Below are positions 1 through 5,583 of a stretch of 5,583 nucleotides of DNA, in pieces. The translations under genes and the position numbers were made by a program. The notes under the pieces are model-generated. The model saw only the letters and a list, made by a program, of their open reading frames with translations, made no database searches and was not told the DNA's origin. The first letter of the stretch is position 1. Each line of letters starts with the position of its first letter. The stretch is from Pseudomonadota bacterium (GTDB taxonomy: Bacteria; Pseudomonadota; Gammaproteobacteria; Pseudomonadales; Pseudohongiellaceae): NCBI GenBank assembly GCA_022563075.1, contig JADFOC010000216.1, positions 1 to 5,583 of the forward strand. Direction: 5' to 3'.

Positions 1-957
1 GAAGGGATTCCTACGTACCCGGATGCTTCCCGATTCTGGCAGGTAATAGACAAACATCAGGTAACTACATTTTACACAGCACCCACCGCGATTCGAGCTT
101 TAATGGCAGCCGGTGACCTACCGGTTAAGAGTACGTCACGCGCTTCCCTGAGGTTGCTGGGCACAGTGGGAGAGCCAATTAACCCAGAAGCCTGGGAGTG
201 GTATTACCACGTCGTTGGCGATTCACGCTGCCCGATCGTCGATACCTGGTGGCAAACAGAAACCGGTGCCATCATGATCACACCACTGCCAGGAGTCACG
301 GATCTGAAACCAGGCTCTGCCGCCATCCCATTTTTCGGCGTGAAACCTGCCTTACTCGATGCAGATGGCAATGAACTTGAAGGTCCAGCCACTGGCAATC
401 TGGTCTTATGCCAAAGCTGGCCCAGTCAGATTCGCAGTTTGTATGGAGATCATCAACGCTGTATCGATACCTACTTTACGGCCTATCCTGGGTATTATTT
501 TACCGGAGATAGCGCTCGCAGAGACGAAGATGGGTACTATTGGATAACCGGACGTGTCGATGATGTCATCAATGTCGCTGGCCATCGTCTAGGCACCGCT
601 GAGATTGAAAGCGCCTTGGTATTACACCCAAGCGTGGCTGAAGCGGCGGTGGTGGGCTATCCCCATGAGATTAAGGGCCAAGGCATCTATGCCTACGTCA
701 GTCTAATGATGGGGATCGAGGGGTCTGGGACACTGCGCAGCGAATTGGTACAACTAGTCAGCAAGGAAATCGGCGCTTTCGCCAAACCCGAGATCATTCA
801 GTTTACACCGGACTTGCCTAAAACTCGCTCGGGCAAAATAATGCGCCGGATCCTTCGCAAGATAGCGGCGAATGAACTGGACACTCTGGGAGATACCTCA
901 ACACTGGCAGAACCAACCGTCGTGGATCAACTGATTGAAAACCGAGAAAATCGATAG
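1..957 (+). CDS. acs: Acetyl-CoA synthetase, C-terminal half (5'-truncated by window edge)
   Basis: This cytoplasmic AMP-forming ligase makes acetyl-CoA from acetate, ATP and CoA through an acetyl-adenylate. The reading frame is open from base 1, so 318 codons are visible of a protein that is usually about 650 residues; the start lies upstream. Counting codons from base 1, the visible landmarks are the WWQTETG substrate/ATP motif at codons 83-89, whose tryptophans line the acetate pocket in characterised Acs. They continue with YFTGD ending at Asp170 (ribose-binding Asp in the family), ITGRVDD with Arg185 at the hinge to the small C-terminal domain, the [10 protein letters not shown] core, and PKTRSGK ending at Lys279. 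That lysine is the catalytic residue and, in known Acs enzymes, the target of Pat/CobB reversible acetylation. The tail [10 protein letters not shown] matches enterobacterial Acs closely. The sequence shows no frameshift and the key residues are intact. The position after TETG is Ala rather than the Gly of E. coli, a mild substitution. A DUF1272 gene follows after 14 bp and is probably cotranscribed. Confidence 0.97.
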   Translation, partial: EGIPTYPDASRFWQVIDKHQVTTFYTAPTAIRALMAAGDLPVKSTSRASLRLLGTVGEPINPEAWEWYYHVVGDSRCPIVDTWWQTETGAIMITPLPGVTDLKPGSAAIPFFGVKPALLDADGNELEGPATGNLVLCQSWPSQIRSLYGDHQRCIDTYFTAYPGYYFTGDSARRDEDGYYWITGRVDDVINVAGHRLGTAEIESALVLHPSVAEAAVVGYPHEIKGQGIYAYVSLMMGIEGSGTLRSELVQLVSKEIGAFAKPEIIQFTPDLPKTRSGKIMRRILRKIAANELDTLGDTSTLAEPTVVDQLIENRENR

Positions 958-971
958 AAAACAACCAGACG

Positions 972-1202
972 ATGTTGGAACTGCGCCCAAATTGTGAATG
1001 CTGCGATTGCGATCTCCCGCCTGAATCGGACGCTGCATTTATTTGTTCATTCGAATGTACGTTCTGTCGCAACTGTACCGAACAAACACTACAGCACAGA
1101 TGTCCCAATTGTGCAGGTCAGCTAGTCGCTCGACCGACAAGAGCAGGCGAGTTATTGGAAAAGCACCCCGCCTCTACCAAGCGCGTCCACCCTGAACCGT
1201 AA
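972..1202 (+). CDS. DUF1272 family small cysteine-rich protein, putative zinc finger
   Basis: This 76-residue protein opens with MLELRPNCECCDCDLPP and contains CSFECTFCRNC and CPNCAGQLVARP, the signature of the DUF1272 family, whose function is unknown. It has ten cysteines, at 8, 10, 11, 13, 25, 29, 32, 35, 44 and 47. Eight of them fit four CxxC/CxxxC half-sites that could hold two zinc ions (inference). The C-terminal basic stretch LLEKHPASTKRV is also typical of the family. There is no signal peptide or membrane segment, so it should be cytoplasmic. The ATG at 972 is chosen because the family N-terminus begins exactly there; the upstream sequence has only a poor Shine-Dalgarno match, so translation may depend on ribosomes leaving acs 14 bp upstream. 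The length is normal for the family and the gene appears intact. It lies between acs and an OsmC-like gene on the same strand; a shared transcript is likely from spacing but not shown. Confidence 0.9.
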   Translation: MLELRPNCECCDCDLPPESDAAFICSFECTFCRNCTEQTLQHRCPNCAGQLVARPTRAGELLEKHPASTKRVHPEP

Positions 1203-1234
1203 GTCCTTATTTGCAAACCGTGGATTTAAGTACC

Positions 1235-1693
1235 ATGTCTAACTATTCAGCAACCATAAGATGGCAGCGAGACAGCGCAGATTTTCTCGCCAATAAGTAT
1301 TCAAGAGCACATGTCTGGCAGTTTGATGGCGGCCTCGAAATCGCCGCATCAGCCTCACCTCACATCGTGCCTTCACCCTGGTCGCTGGAAGAGAATGTAG
1401 ATCCGGAAGAAGCGTTCGTGGCGGCACTTGCATCTTGTCACATGCTATTCTTCCTCTCCATAGCTGTTGAACAAGAATTACAAGTAGACAGCTATGTCGA
1501 TCACGCCGTTGGCAAGATGGCTAAAGACGATCGGGGCAAAATCGCAATCACTCGAGTCACGCTAACGCCCCAAGTAGAATTTTCAGGCAGCGTGTTACCT
1601 GCTCCCGAGACAGTCGAGTCAATCCACCACTTGGCTCACGAACAGTGCTTTATCGCTAATTCGGTAAAGACCCAGATAGTCATTGAATTATAG
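1235..1693 (+). CDS. OsmC family protein (putative thiol-dependent peroxidase)
   Basis: This 152-residue cytoplasmic protein has the OsmC/Ohr fold. Members with both cysteines reduce organic or fatty-acid hydroperoxides through a cysteine pair. The first family cysteine is Cys68 in the AALASCHML stretch at the start of the central helix, and the second is Cys138 in HEQCFIANSV near the C-terminus. The strand preceding them carries the subfamily motif SRAHVWQFDGG (residues 23-33), followed by SASPHIVPSP and VDPEEAFVAAL. This pattern fits the broad OsmC-like subfamily better than true Ohr, so no gene symbol is given. I chose the ATG at 1235, where homologues typically start (YSATIRW follows at once) and where a GGA lies about 10 bp upstream. 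An in-frame TTG at 1211 would add only eight residues and has no ribosome binding site. It begins 32 bp after the DUF1272 gene. The natural substrate cannot be told from sequence. Confidence 0.92.
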   Translation: MSNYSATIRWQRDSADFLANKYSRAHVWQFDGGLEIAASASPHIVPSPWSLEENVDPEEAFVAALASCHMLFFLSIAVEQELQVDSYVDHAVGKMAKDDRGKIAITRVTLTPQVEFSGSVLPAPETVESIHHLAHEQCFIANSVKTQIVIEL

Positions 1694-1714
1694 CTTCACA
1701 CAGACTGGTAATTT

Positions 1715-1739
1715 GCTTGTCACATTGTAGTTGGCAAGC
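1715..1739 (+). other. Imperfect hairpin in the 142-bp intergenic gap
   Basis: GCTTGTCA at 1715-1722 pairs with TGGCAAGC at 1732-1739, giving an 8-bp stem with one G-T wobble and a 9-base loop. It begins 21 bp after the OsmC stop codon. No run of T follows, so it does not qualify as a standard intrinsic terminator. It could be a weak 3' end structure for the acs-DUF1272-osmC transcript, a dyad operator for the DUF58 operon, or chance. The rest of the gap (1694-1835) holds no promoter with good -35 and -10 boxes at normal spacing, although a promoter for the downstream module is expected here. Confidence 0.3.
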
Positions 1740-1835
1740 CGCCGTGTAAGAATGCTACTCTCTATTTGGTCTGGTTTGACGAACTTGGATTGCAGCATGT
1801 TTTGAATCGGACCGCCAACTTATTCCGCTGTATCT

Positions 1836-3164
1836 ATGCTGTCTATCTCAGGATTTAACATCGATTTTAATAGATCTCTGCTGATCAAAGGCGTCCGCAT
1901 TGTGGTTGGAATTTTCCCGCTCACACTACAAGGCACCATCACTCTCTGCCTCGCCACATTCGCCTTAGTCAAATACGGCTACGGTGCCATGGATCTGGTT
2001 GTATTTTCACTGGCGATTTGTGCGCTCTCCATCTTGATTTTCAGTCTATTCTGTACCGTGATTAGCGGCATAATCATTCAACGACGGGTCCAGCAATACT
2101 TGCAACAGGCCGTTGGCAATAATGAAACCATTAGCGTGGAAGCCGGATTTCCCAATGAGACAGGTTTTAGCCTTCCCACCCTGAACTACTTTCCACTGGT
2201 AAAATTGTCCTGGCATATCGATTATCCCGATTTTATAGACACACGCGTAAAAGTAACAACGAATAATCAACTGCTTGAGGAAATTATTCCGCGTAGGCGC
2301 TGCAAAACATCCTTGGTCATCCGACAGTTTAGTGTCTCCGATGTGCTCGGTTTTTGCCGTTATTCTTGGCGTCAGCAGCAGGCAATCTCTTGTATGGCCT
2401 TACCCCGAACCAACACGGTCAAAGTTTTGCCGATTCTACGCTCACTTACAGCCGAGGATGGCATTCCAAATCCTGCGGGTGACCCCGATGGTGATCGCAT
2501 GGAAATCCGGCCTTACGTGCCCGGTGATTCTGTAAGAAACATCATGTGGAAAGTTTTTGCGCGAAATCGACAACTCAACGTACGACTGGCAGAAAAAAGC
2601 GTTTTTCACAGCAAGCGAACGGTGGCCTATCTACTGAGCAGCAACAATGACGAAGCTGCGGCTGCAGTAGCCCGAATCGCTCTCGAATCTGGCGCCTTGG
2701 GTGAGGATTGGGCCTTTGGTGCTGATGGCACAGCACAACCCTGTGAGACGCTGCACACCGCCTTGGAGGCCGTCGCCAAATCCAGAGCCATTAGAACACC
2801 GCATGGTTACGGCCTGGATAGTTTCTTGTCCTTGACCACCGGACAATCAGCGGTACATTGCATCGTGTTTCTAGCCGCCGAACTCGCGCCCTGGCTAGCT
2901 ATGTTGAAAAAAACCATTGGGCATTTCCCCGGGCAGTTCTCACTGGTGCTGGCGACGGACGGATTCAATGAACCCCAGCGGCACAGTGTCTGGCGGCGCC
3001 TGTGGTTGCGGGACGAGACGGCGACCAGTGATTTTTGCGAGATTGCCGGCTCCAGGGGTGAATTGCAGAAGTTATTGACCGAACTGGGTCAACTAGTAGA
3101 ATCCACATTGATTGTGGATAGAAAAACCGGCTTCAGCTTCGATCAAGGCCTGAGGAGAGTGTAA
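1836..3164 (+). CDS. DUF58 domain membrane protein of a MoxR-associated module
   Basis: This 442-residue inner-membrane protein probably partners the MoxR ATPase encoded two genes downstream. Two hydrophobic helices lie at about residues 22-45 and 54-81. They are followed by a soluble region (about 85-200) that looks like the beta-rich N-terminal part of DUF58 proteins and includes EEIIPRRR and FSVSDVLGFCRY. The DUF58 core is unmistakable: Glu223, Arg225 and Tyr227, then PGD at 229-231, Arg234, Trp238 and AR at 242-243. The C-terminal 180 residues should form the von Willebrand A-like fold. The strand where a MIDAS motif (DxSxS) would sit reads VAYLLSSNND (263-272), so metal binding of the usual kind looks lost. 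The ATG at 1836 is preceded in frame by a stop at 1803-1805 with no other start between; no clear Shine-Dalgarno is seen. It leads the operon, and the next gene starts 3 bp after its stop. The exact role and target are unknown. Confidence 0.9.
   Translation: MLSISGFNIDFNRSLLIKGVRIVVGIFPLTLQGTITLCLATFALVKYGYGAMDLVVFSLAICALSILIFSLFCTVISGIIIQRRVQQYLQQAVGNNETISVEAGFPNETGFSLPTLNYFPLVKLSWHIDYPDFIDTRVKVTTNNQLLEEIIPRRRCKTSLVIRQFSVSDVLGFCRYSWRQQQAISCMALPRTNTVKVLPILRSLTAEDGIPNPAGDPDGDRMEIRPYVPGDSVRNIMWKVFARNRQLNVRLAEKSVFHSKRTVAYLLSSNNDEAAAAVARIALESGALGEDWAFGADGTAQPCETLHTALEAVAKSRAIRTPHGYGLDSFLSLTTGQSAVHCIVFLAAELAPWLAMLKKTIGHFPGQFSLVLATDGFNEPQRHSVWRRLWLRDETATSDFCEIAGSRGELQKLLTELGQLVESTLIVDRKTGFSFDQGLRRV
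3152..3157 (+). promoter_or_regulatory. Ribosome binding site of the transglutaminase gene
   Basis: GAGGAG lies inside the last codons of the DUF58 gene, 10 bases before the ATG at 3168. It is a strong Shine-Dalgarno match and fixes the start. Its placement within the upstream gene, with only 3 bp between stop and start, supports cotranscription and possible translational coupling. Confidence 0.7.
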
Positions 3165-3167
3165 ATC

Positions 3168-5312
3168 ATGACGATTGGCTCTGAAGATTTAGCTAATCAT
3201 TTGCTTCCCACCAGCTTGCGTGCAGCGATTATTGCAAGCAGTTACTGGGTATTGAGCCTGTCATTGACGGTATTGAGTGGCTCGGTGGCAGCCTTTGCTG
3301 GCTGTCTCTTCGCCTGCTATCTCGTGGACCATAGCATTCACCGTCCGCCTCTCAACAAAATTCGATCAATTTCGATCCTCGCCAGCGGCTTATGTTTTTA
3401 CCTGTTCAGCTTGCTAATCGCTACTTTAATCACCAGCACAGGCCTATTGCCAAATCTGATATCACCGATATTCAGCTTTAATACCGGTGAATTCATCAAA
3501 TGGTTTGCGCTGAGTAGCACGCTAACGCTGGCATTCAGAGTTCTGGCTCATCGAACCAGTTATGGCGCTGTGTTGGAGATATTATTCGTCGCGACGGCAT
3601 TCGTTATTACCCTGTCAGCCCATAGGAATGGCATGATTCACCGGCCATTCTTCATCGGTGACTTTGCTCTAATACGTGGCATCGATCCTTCTTCTATTCT
3701 AATGGCATTTGGCTGTGGTGCGGTCTTGTCTCTGGCAGCCTTGTTGATGGTGGAAAGTGATCAACGCCGTCTTCCTTATCACTTTACCGTATTAGGTTTG
3801 TTATGTTTTGCACTGCTTGGCTATGTGCGTCTGTTTGGTTTACCCACTCCGCAGCTTACCAATGATTTGGGACTTACTGGCCGGGAACAGGCCGGCAACG
3901 GCACGCAACGAGATAATCCGTTTCGCGATGGACAAAATGAAGCCAATGATCGTGAGGCGCCAGTAGCGGTTGTTGTCTTCCGAGATGATTACGACCCTGT
4001 TAATGGCTCCTATTATTTTCGCGAATCCGCCTACTCCCAATTCAACGGAACCATGTTGGATTTCACCACCCGCGCGGACATGGATCAGGACTTAATAGAG
4101 CACTTCACCAACAGTCGGATAGCCACGTTGCAATTACCCGAAGCTGCGACTCAGCGAAAGCCAGTACGAACGACAATTGGGATGTTATTGTCGCACCGTT
4201 CGCCATTCGGATTAGAAAGCCCAATCGCCTATGAGAACGTACCAAATCCCAATAATCTCCGCTTCAAGCGGACCTATGATACTTACTCACTGGCACCGGA
4301 GTATGATTTCAATTACTTATTAGGCAACGAGGTAGGCAGAGAAGACTGGTCAGAAGAAGTATGGCAGGAATACCTCAAGCTGCCTGATGACGCTCGCTAT
4401 CAGGAGCTGGCTCAGAGCCTGATCATAAATTTAAAACCACAGTTTGTTGATGATCCCTTCGCTAAAGCCTGGTCGGTAAAGACTTATCTTGACGAAAATG
4501 GAATCTATAGCCTGAAAAATGAGCATGCCTATGAATCCGACCCTGCAGGGTCATTCCTGTTCGGCGATCTAACCGGCTACTGTATGCACTTCTCATTCGC
4601 GGCGACTTATCTGTTTCGAAGTCTCGGCATACCAGCCAGGGTAGGAATTGGCTACTCCGTACCCGCGAGTAACCGGGCGGGTGGATCTTCTTTGCTGATT
4701 CAGGCAGTGCACGGTCATGCCTGGCCCGAAATATATTTTCGGGACATAGGGTGGGTTATTGTCGACCCTGCCCCGCAGCAGACCCTGGTTGACATGTCCA
4801 TAGACCCACAGAACAATTTGCAGCAACTTTTAGGAGACATGTTGAGAAACGAGGCTTCTTTCGATGACTTTCTTGAATCACAACAAGTTTCCTTTATCGA
4901 GTTACAAACCTTATTGAATGCCCTGTATCTAGCCTTAGTGATTACCCTGCTCAGCGCCTACACCGTCAAGTTTTATCGGCTGTGGATACCCTCTAGAGCC
5001 ACTTTAGAAACTCAATATCGCCTCAGTTATCGAGCGGTCTTGGATCAACTGTCCGCAGTTGGCCTATGCCGGCAGCACGGTGAGAGTCGAGAGCATTTCG
5101 CTGAGCGCGCCTGTCAATTGGCCCCATCAATAAAATCAATGACTAGAAGCCATTTAAGTTTTGCCCTTGGCGGTGCCCGCTCGAGTGAGTTTAACGCGAA
5201 GCAATGGGCAGCGATGAGAAATTCTATCGCTAAAGAAATTCAGCTCAATACTGTCACCTGGAAGAAGATTGTAGCGCTGGTAAACCCATTTTCCTGGCTA
5301 ATGACAAAATAG
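3168..5312 (+). CDS. TgpA-like membrane protein with periplasmic transglutaminase domain
   Basis: This 714-residue polytopic inner-membrane protein resembles TgpA of Pseudomonas aeruginosa. Hydrophobic segments lie at about 19-53 (one or two helices), 66-94, 109-128, 133-152, 175-197 and 204-226. A polar, probably disordered spacer covers about 227-264. A TgpA-type block follows, YYFRESAYSQFNG (282-294). The transglutaminase-like core has Cys472 in LTGYCMHFSFA, His517 in VHGHAWPEIYF and Asp533 in VIVDPAP, a complete Cys-His-Asp triad. A last helix (582-603) returns the chain to the membrane. The C-terminal tail (about 604-714) resembles DUF4129, with YRAVLDQL and GESREHFAERA. By analogy with TgpA, the catalytic domain faces the periplasm. 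The reaction could be peptide hydrolysis or amide cross-linking; the family name does not settle this. The length is slightly above usual. The start ATG has a strong ribosome binding site. It sits between DUF58 and MoxR genes, which supports work on cell-envelope proteins (inference). Confidence 0.9.
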   Translation: MTIGSEDLANHLLPTSLRAAIIASSYWVLSLSLTVLSGSVAAFAGCLFACYLVDHSIHRPPLNKIRSISILASGLCFYLFSLLIATLITSTGLLPNLISPIFSFNTGEFIKWFALSSTLTLAFRVLAHRTSYGAVLEILFVATAFVITLSAHRNGMIHRPFFIGDFALIRGIDPSSILMAFGCGAVLSLAALLMVESDQRRLPYHFTVLGLLCFALLGYVRLFGLPTPQLTNDLGLTGREQAGNGTQRDNPFRDGQNEANDREAPVAVVVFRDDYDPVNGSYYFRESAYSQFNGTMLDFTTRADMDQDLIEHFTNSRIATLQLPEAATQRKPVRTTIGMLLSHRSPFGLESPIAYENVPNPNNLRFKRTYDTYSLAPEYDFNYLLGNEVGREDWSEEVWQEYLKLPDDARYQELAQSLIINLKPQFVDDPFAKAWSVKTYLDENGIYSLKNEHAYESDPAGSFLFGDLTGYCMHFSFAATYLFRSLGIPARVGIGYSVPASNRAGGSSLLIQAVHGHAWPEIYFRDIGWVIVDPAPQQTLVDMSIDPQNNLQQLLGDMLRNEASFDDFLESQQVSFIELQTLLNALYLALVITLLSAYTVKFYRLWIPSRATLETQYRLSYRAVLDQLSAVGLCRQHGESREHFAERACQLAPSIKSMTRSHLSFALGGARSSEFNAKQWAAMRNSIAKEIQLNTVTWKKIVALVNPFSWLMTK

Positions 5313-5347
5313 TCCGATCTCTGCGATGACCTGCCTAATTTTAGTAT

Positions 5348-5351
5348 GGAG
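5348..5351 (+). promoter_or_regulatory. Ribosome binding site of the MoxR gene
   Basis: GGAG ends six bases before the ATG at 5358, an ideal spacing, and decides this start. The gap between the transglutaminase stop and this start is 45 bp and shows no terminator-like hairpin, so readthrough from the upstream genes is expected. Confidence 0.65.
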
Positions 5352-5357
5352 TAGTTT

Positions 5358-5583
5358 ATGACATCCGATAGTTTCGCTGAAGTTTCCGAAATTAGTCCGA
5401 CGACCGATCCTGAAGATTCGGTTGCGCTGGCTAGTGATTTGACCAGAGCTGTGACTGTCCTGCACAAATTGATGGATGCGGTAAAGCAACAAGTACTCGG
5501 TCGCGATGAGGTCATTGAATTGGCAATTATTGCTTTGATTGCCGACGGCCATGTCTTACTAGAGGACTTTCCCGGGTCCGGCA
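5358..5583 (+). CDS. MoxR family AAA+ ATPase, N-terminal fragment (truncated by window edge)
   Basis: The frame gives 75 complete codons and runs off the window. MoxR proteins are AAA+ ATPases thought to act as chaperones or remodelling factors with von Willebrand A-type partners such as the DUF58 protein encoded upstream. Visible hallmarks are the alpha helix and turn QQVLGRDEVIELAI (44-57), matching the family's vvGq-type start of the AAA core, then ALIADGHVLLED (59-70) and FPGSG (71-75). The last visible bases enter the Walker A P-loop, where Lys-Thr is expected next, so the ATPase cannot be checked for Walker B, sensor or arginine finger. The first 27 or so residues are acidic and Ser/Thr-rich and precede the conserved core as a short, probably flexible extension. 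The start is supported by GGAG at 5348-5351. It is the third gene of the module, whereas MoxR usually comes first. Confidence 0.93.
   Translation, partial: MTSDSFAEVSEISPTTDPEDSVALASDLTRAVTVLHKLMDAVKQQVLGRDEVIELAIIALIADGHVLLEDFPGSG

Noticed and set aside
818..1108. Minus-strand open frame of 96 codons across the acs end and DUF1272 gene
   Set aside because: It is antisense to two well-supported genes and its translation resembles no known protein family.
1211..1234. TTG at 1211 as the start of the OsmC-like protein
   Set aside because: It has no ribosome binding site, and the conserved family N-terminus begins just after the ATG at 1235.
1776..1807. TTGACG ... TTGAAT as a sigma-70 promoter for the DUF58 operon
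   Set aside because: The spacing between the two boxes is 20 bases, outside the normal 16-19, and the -10 match is poor; a better pair was not found in the gap.
3878..3899. Repeated GGCC/CCGG words as a possible hairpin or repeat element
   Set aside because: It lies inside the coding region for the polar spacer, the words are only four to five bases long, and nothing similar recurs elsewhere in the window.
5346..5354. Minimal ATG-GAG-TAG frame overlapping the MoxR ribosome binding site
   Set aside because: The ATG has no ribosome binding site of its own, and such start-stop triplets are frequent by chance; the same holds for ATG-TTT-TGA at 1797-1805.
5240..5552. Two minus-strand open frames over the transglutaminase end and MoxR start
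   Set aside because: They overlap each other and run opposite a clear MoxR N-terminus with an ideal ribosome binding site; they are shadow frames.

Overview
The window reads as ordinary chromosomal DNA of a Gram-negative bacterium, most likely a gammaproteobacterium. This placement rests on protein resemblance (an Acs C-terminus close to the E. coli type, a TgpA-like membrane transglutaminase) and a roughly balanced base composition. The genus cannot be named from the sequence alone. All genes are on the + strand, densely packed, and no mobile element, tRNA, rRNA or CRISPR array is visible.

Layout. (1) Bases 1-957 hold the C-terminal half of acetyl-CoA synthetase (acs), whose start lies before the window. 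(2) At 972-1202, 14 bp later, is a small ten-cysteine protein of the DUF1272 family. (3) At 1235-1693 is an OsmC-like peroxidase-fold protein with both family cysteines. These three genes are close enough to be one transcript. (4) A 142-bp gap (1694-1835), the longest in the window, contains one imperfect hairpin and no convincing promoter; it probably separates two transcription units. (5) At 1836-3164 is a two-helix membrane protein with a DUF58 domain. (6) At 3168-5312 is a polytopic membrane protein with a periplasmic transglutaminase-like domain carrying a Cys-His-Asp triad. (7) From 5358 to the end is the beginning of a MoxR-type AAA+ ATPase, cut exactly inside its Walker A motif.

Genes 5-7 form a MoxR / DUF58 / transglutaminase module. 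In this class of system a MoxR AAA+ ATPase is thought to work as a chaperone or remodelling factor with a von Willebrand A-like DUF58 partner, and a membrane transglutaminase-like protein is often encoded alongside. The cellular substrate is generally unknown. What is less usual here is the gene order, with the ATPase last. Genes 1-3 join central acetate activation to a probable thiol-dependent peroxide detoxification protein and a putative zinc-binding protein. Their shared role, if any, is not evident.

No clearly undescribed system is seen. The points most worth a second look are the RING-like cysteine spacing of the DUF1272 protein, the altered order of the MoxR module, and the loss of a recognisable metal-binding (MIDAS) motif in the DUF58 protein.
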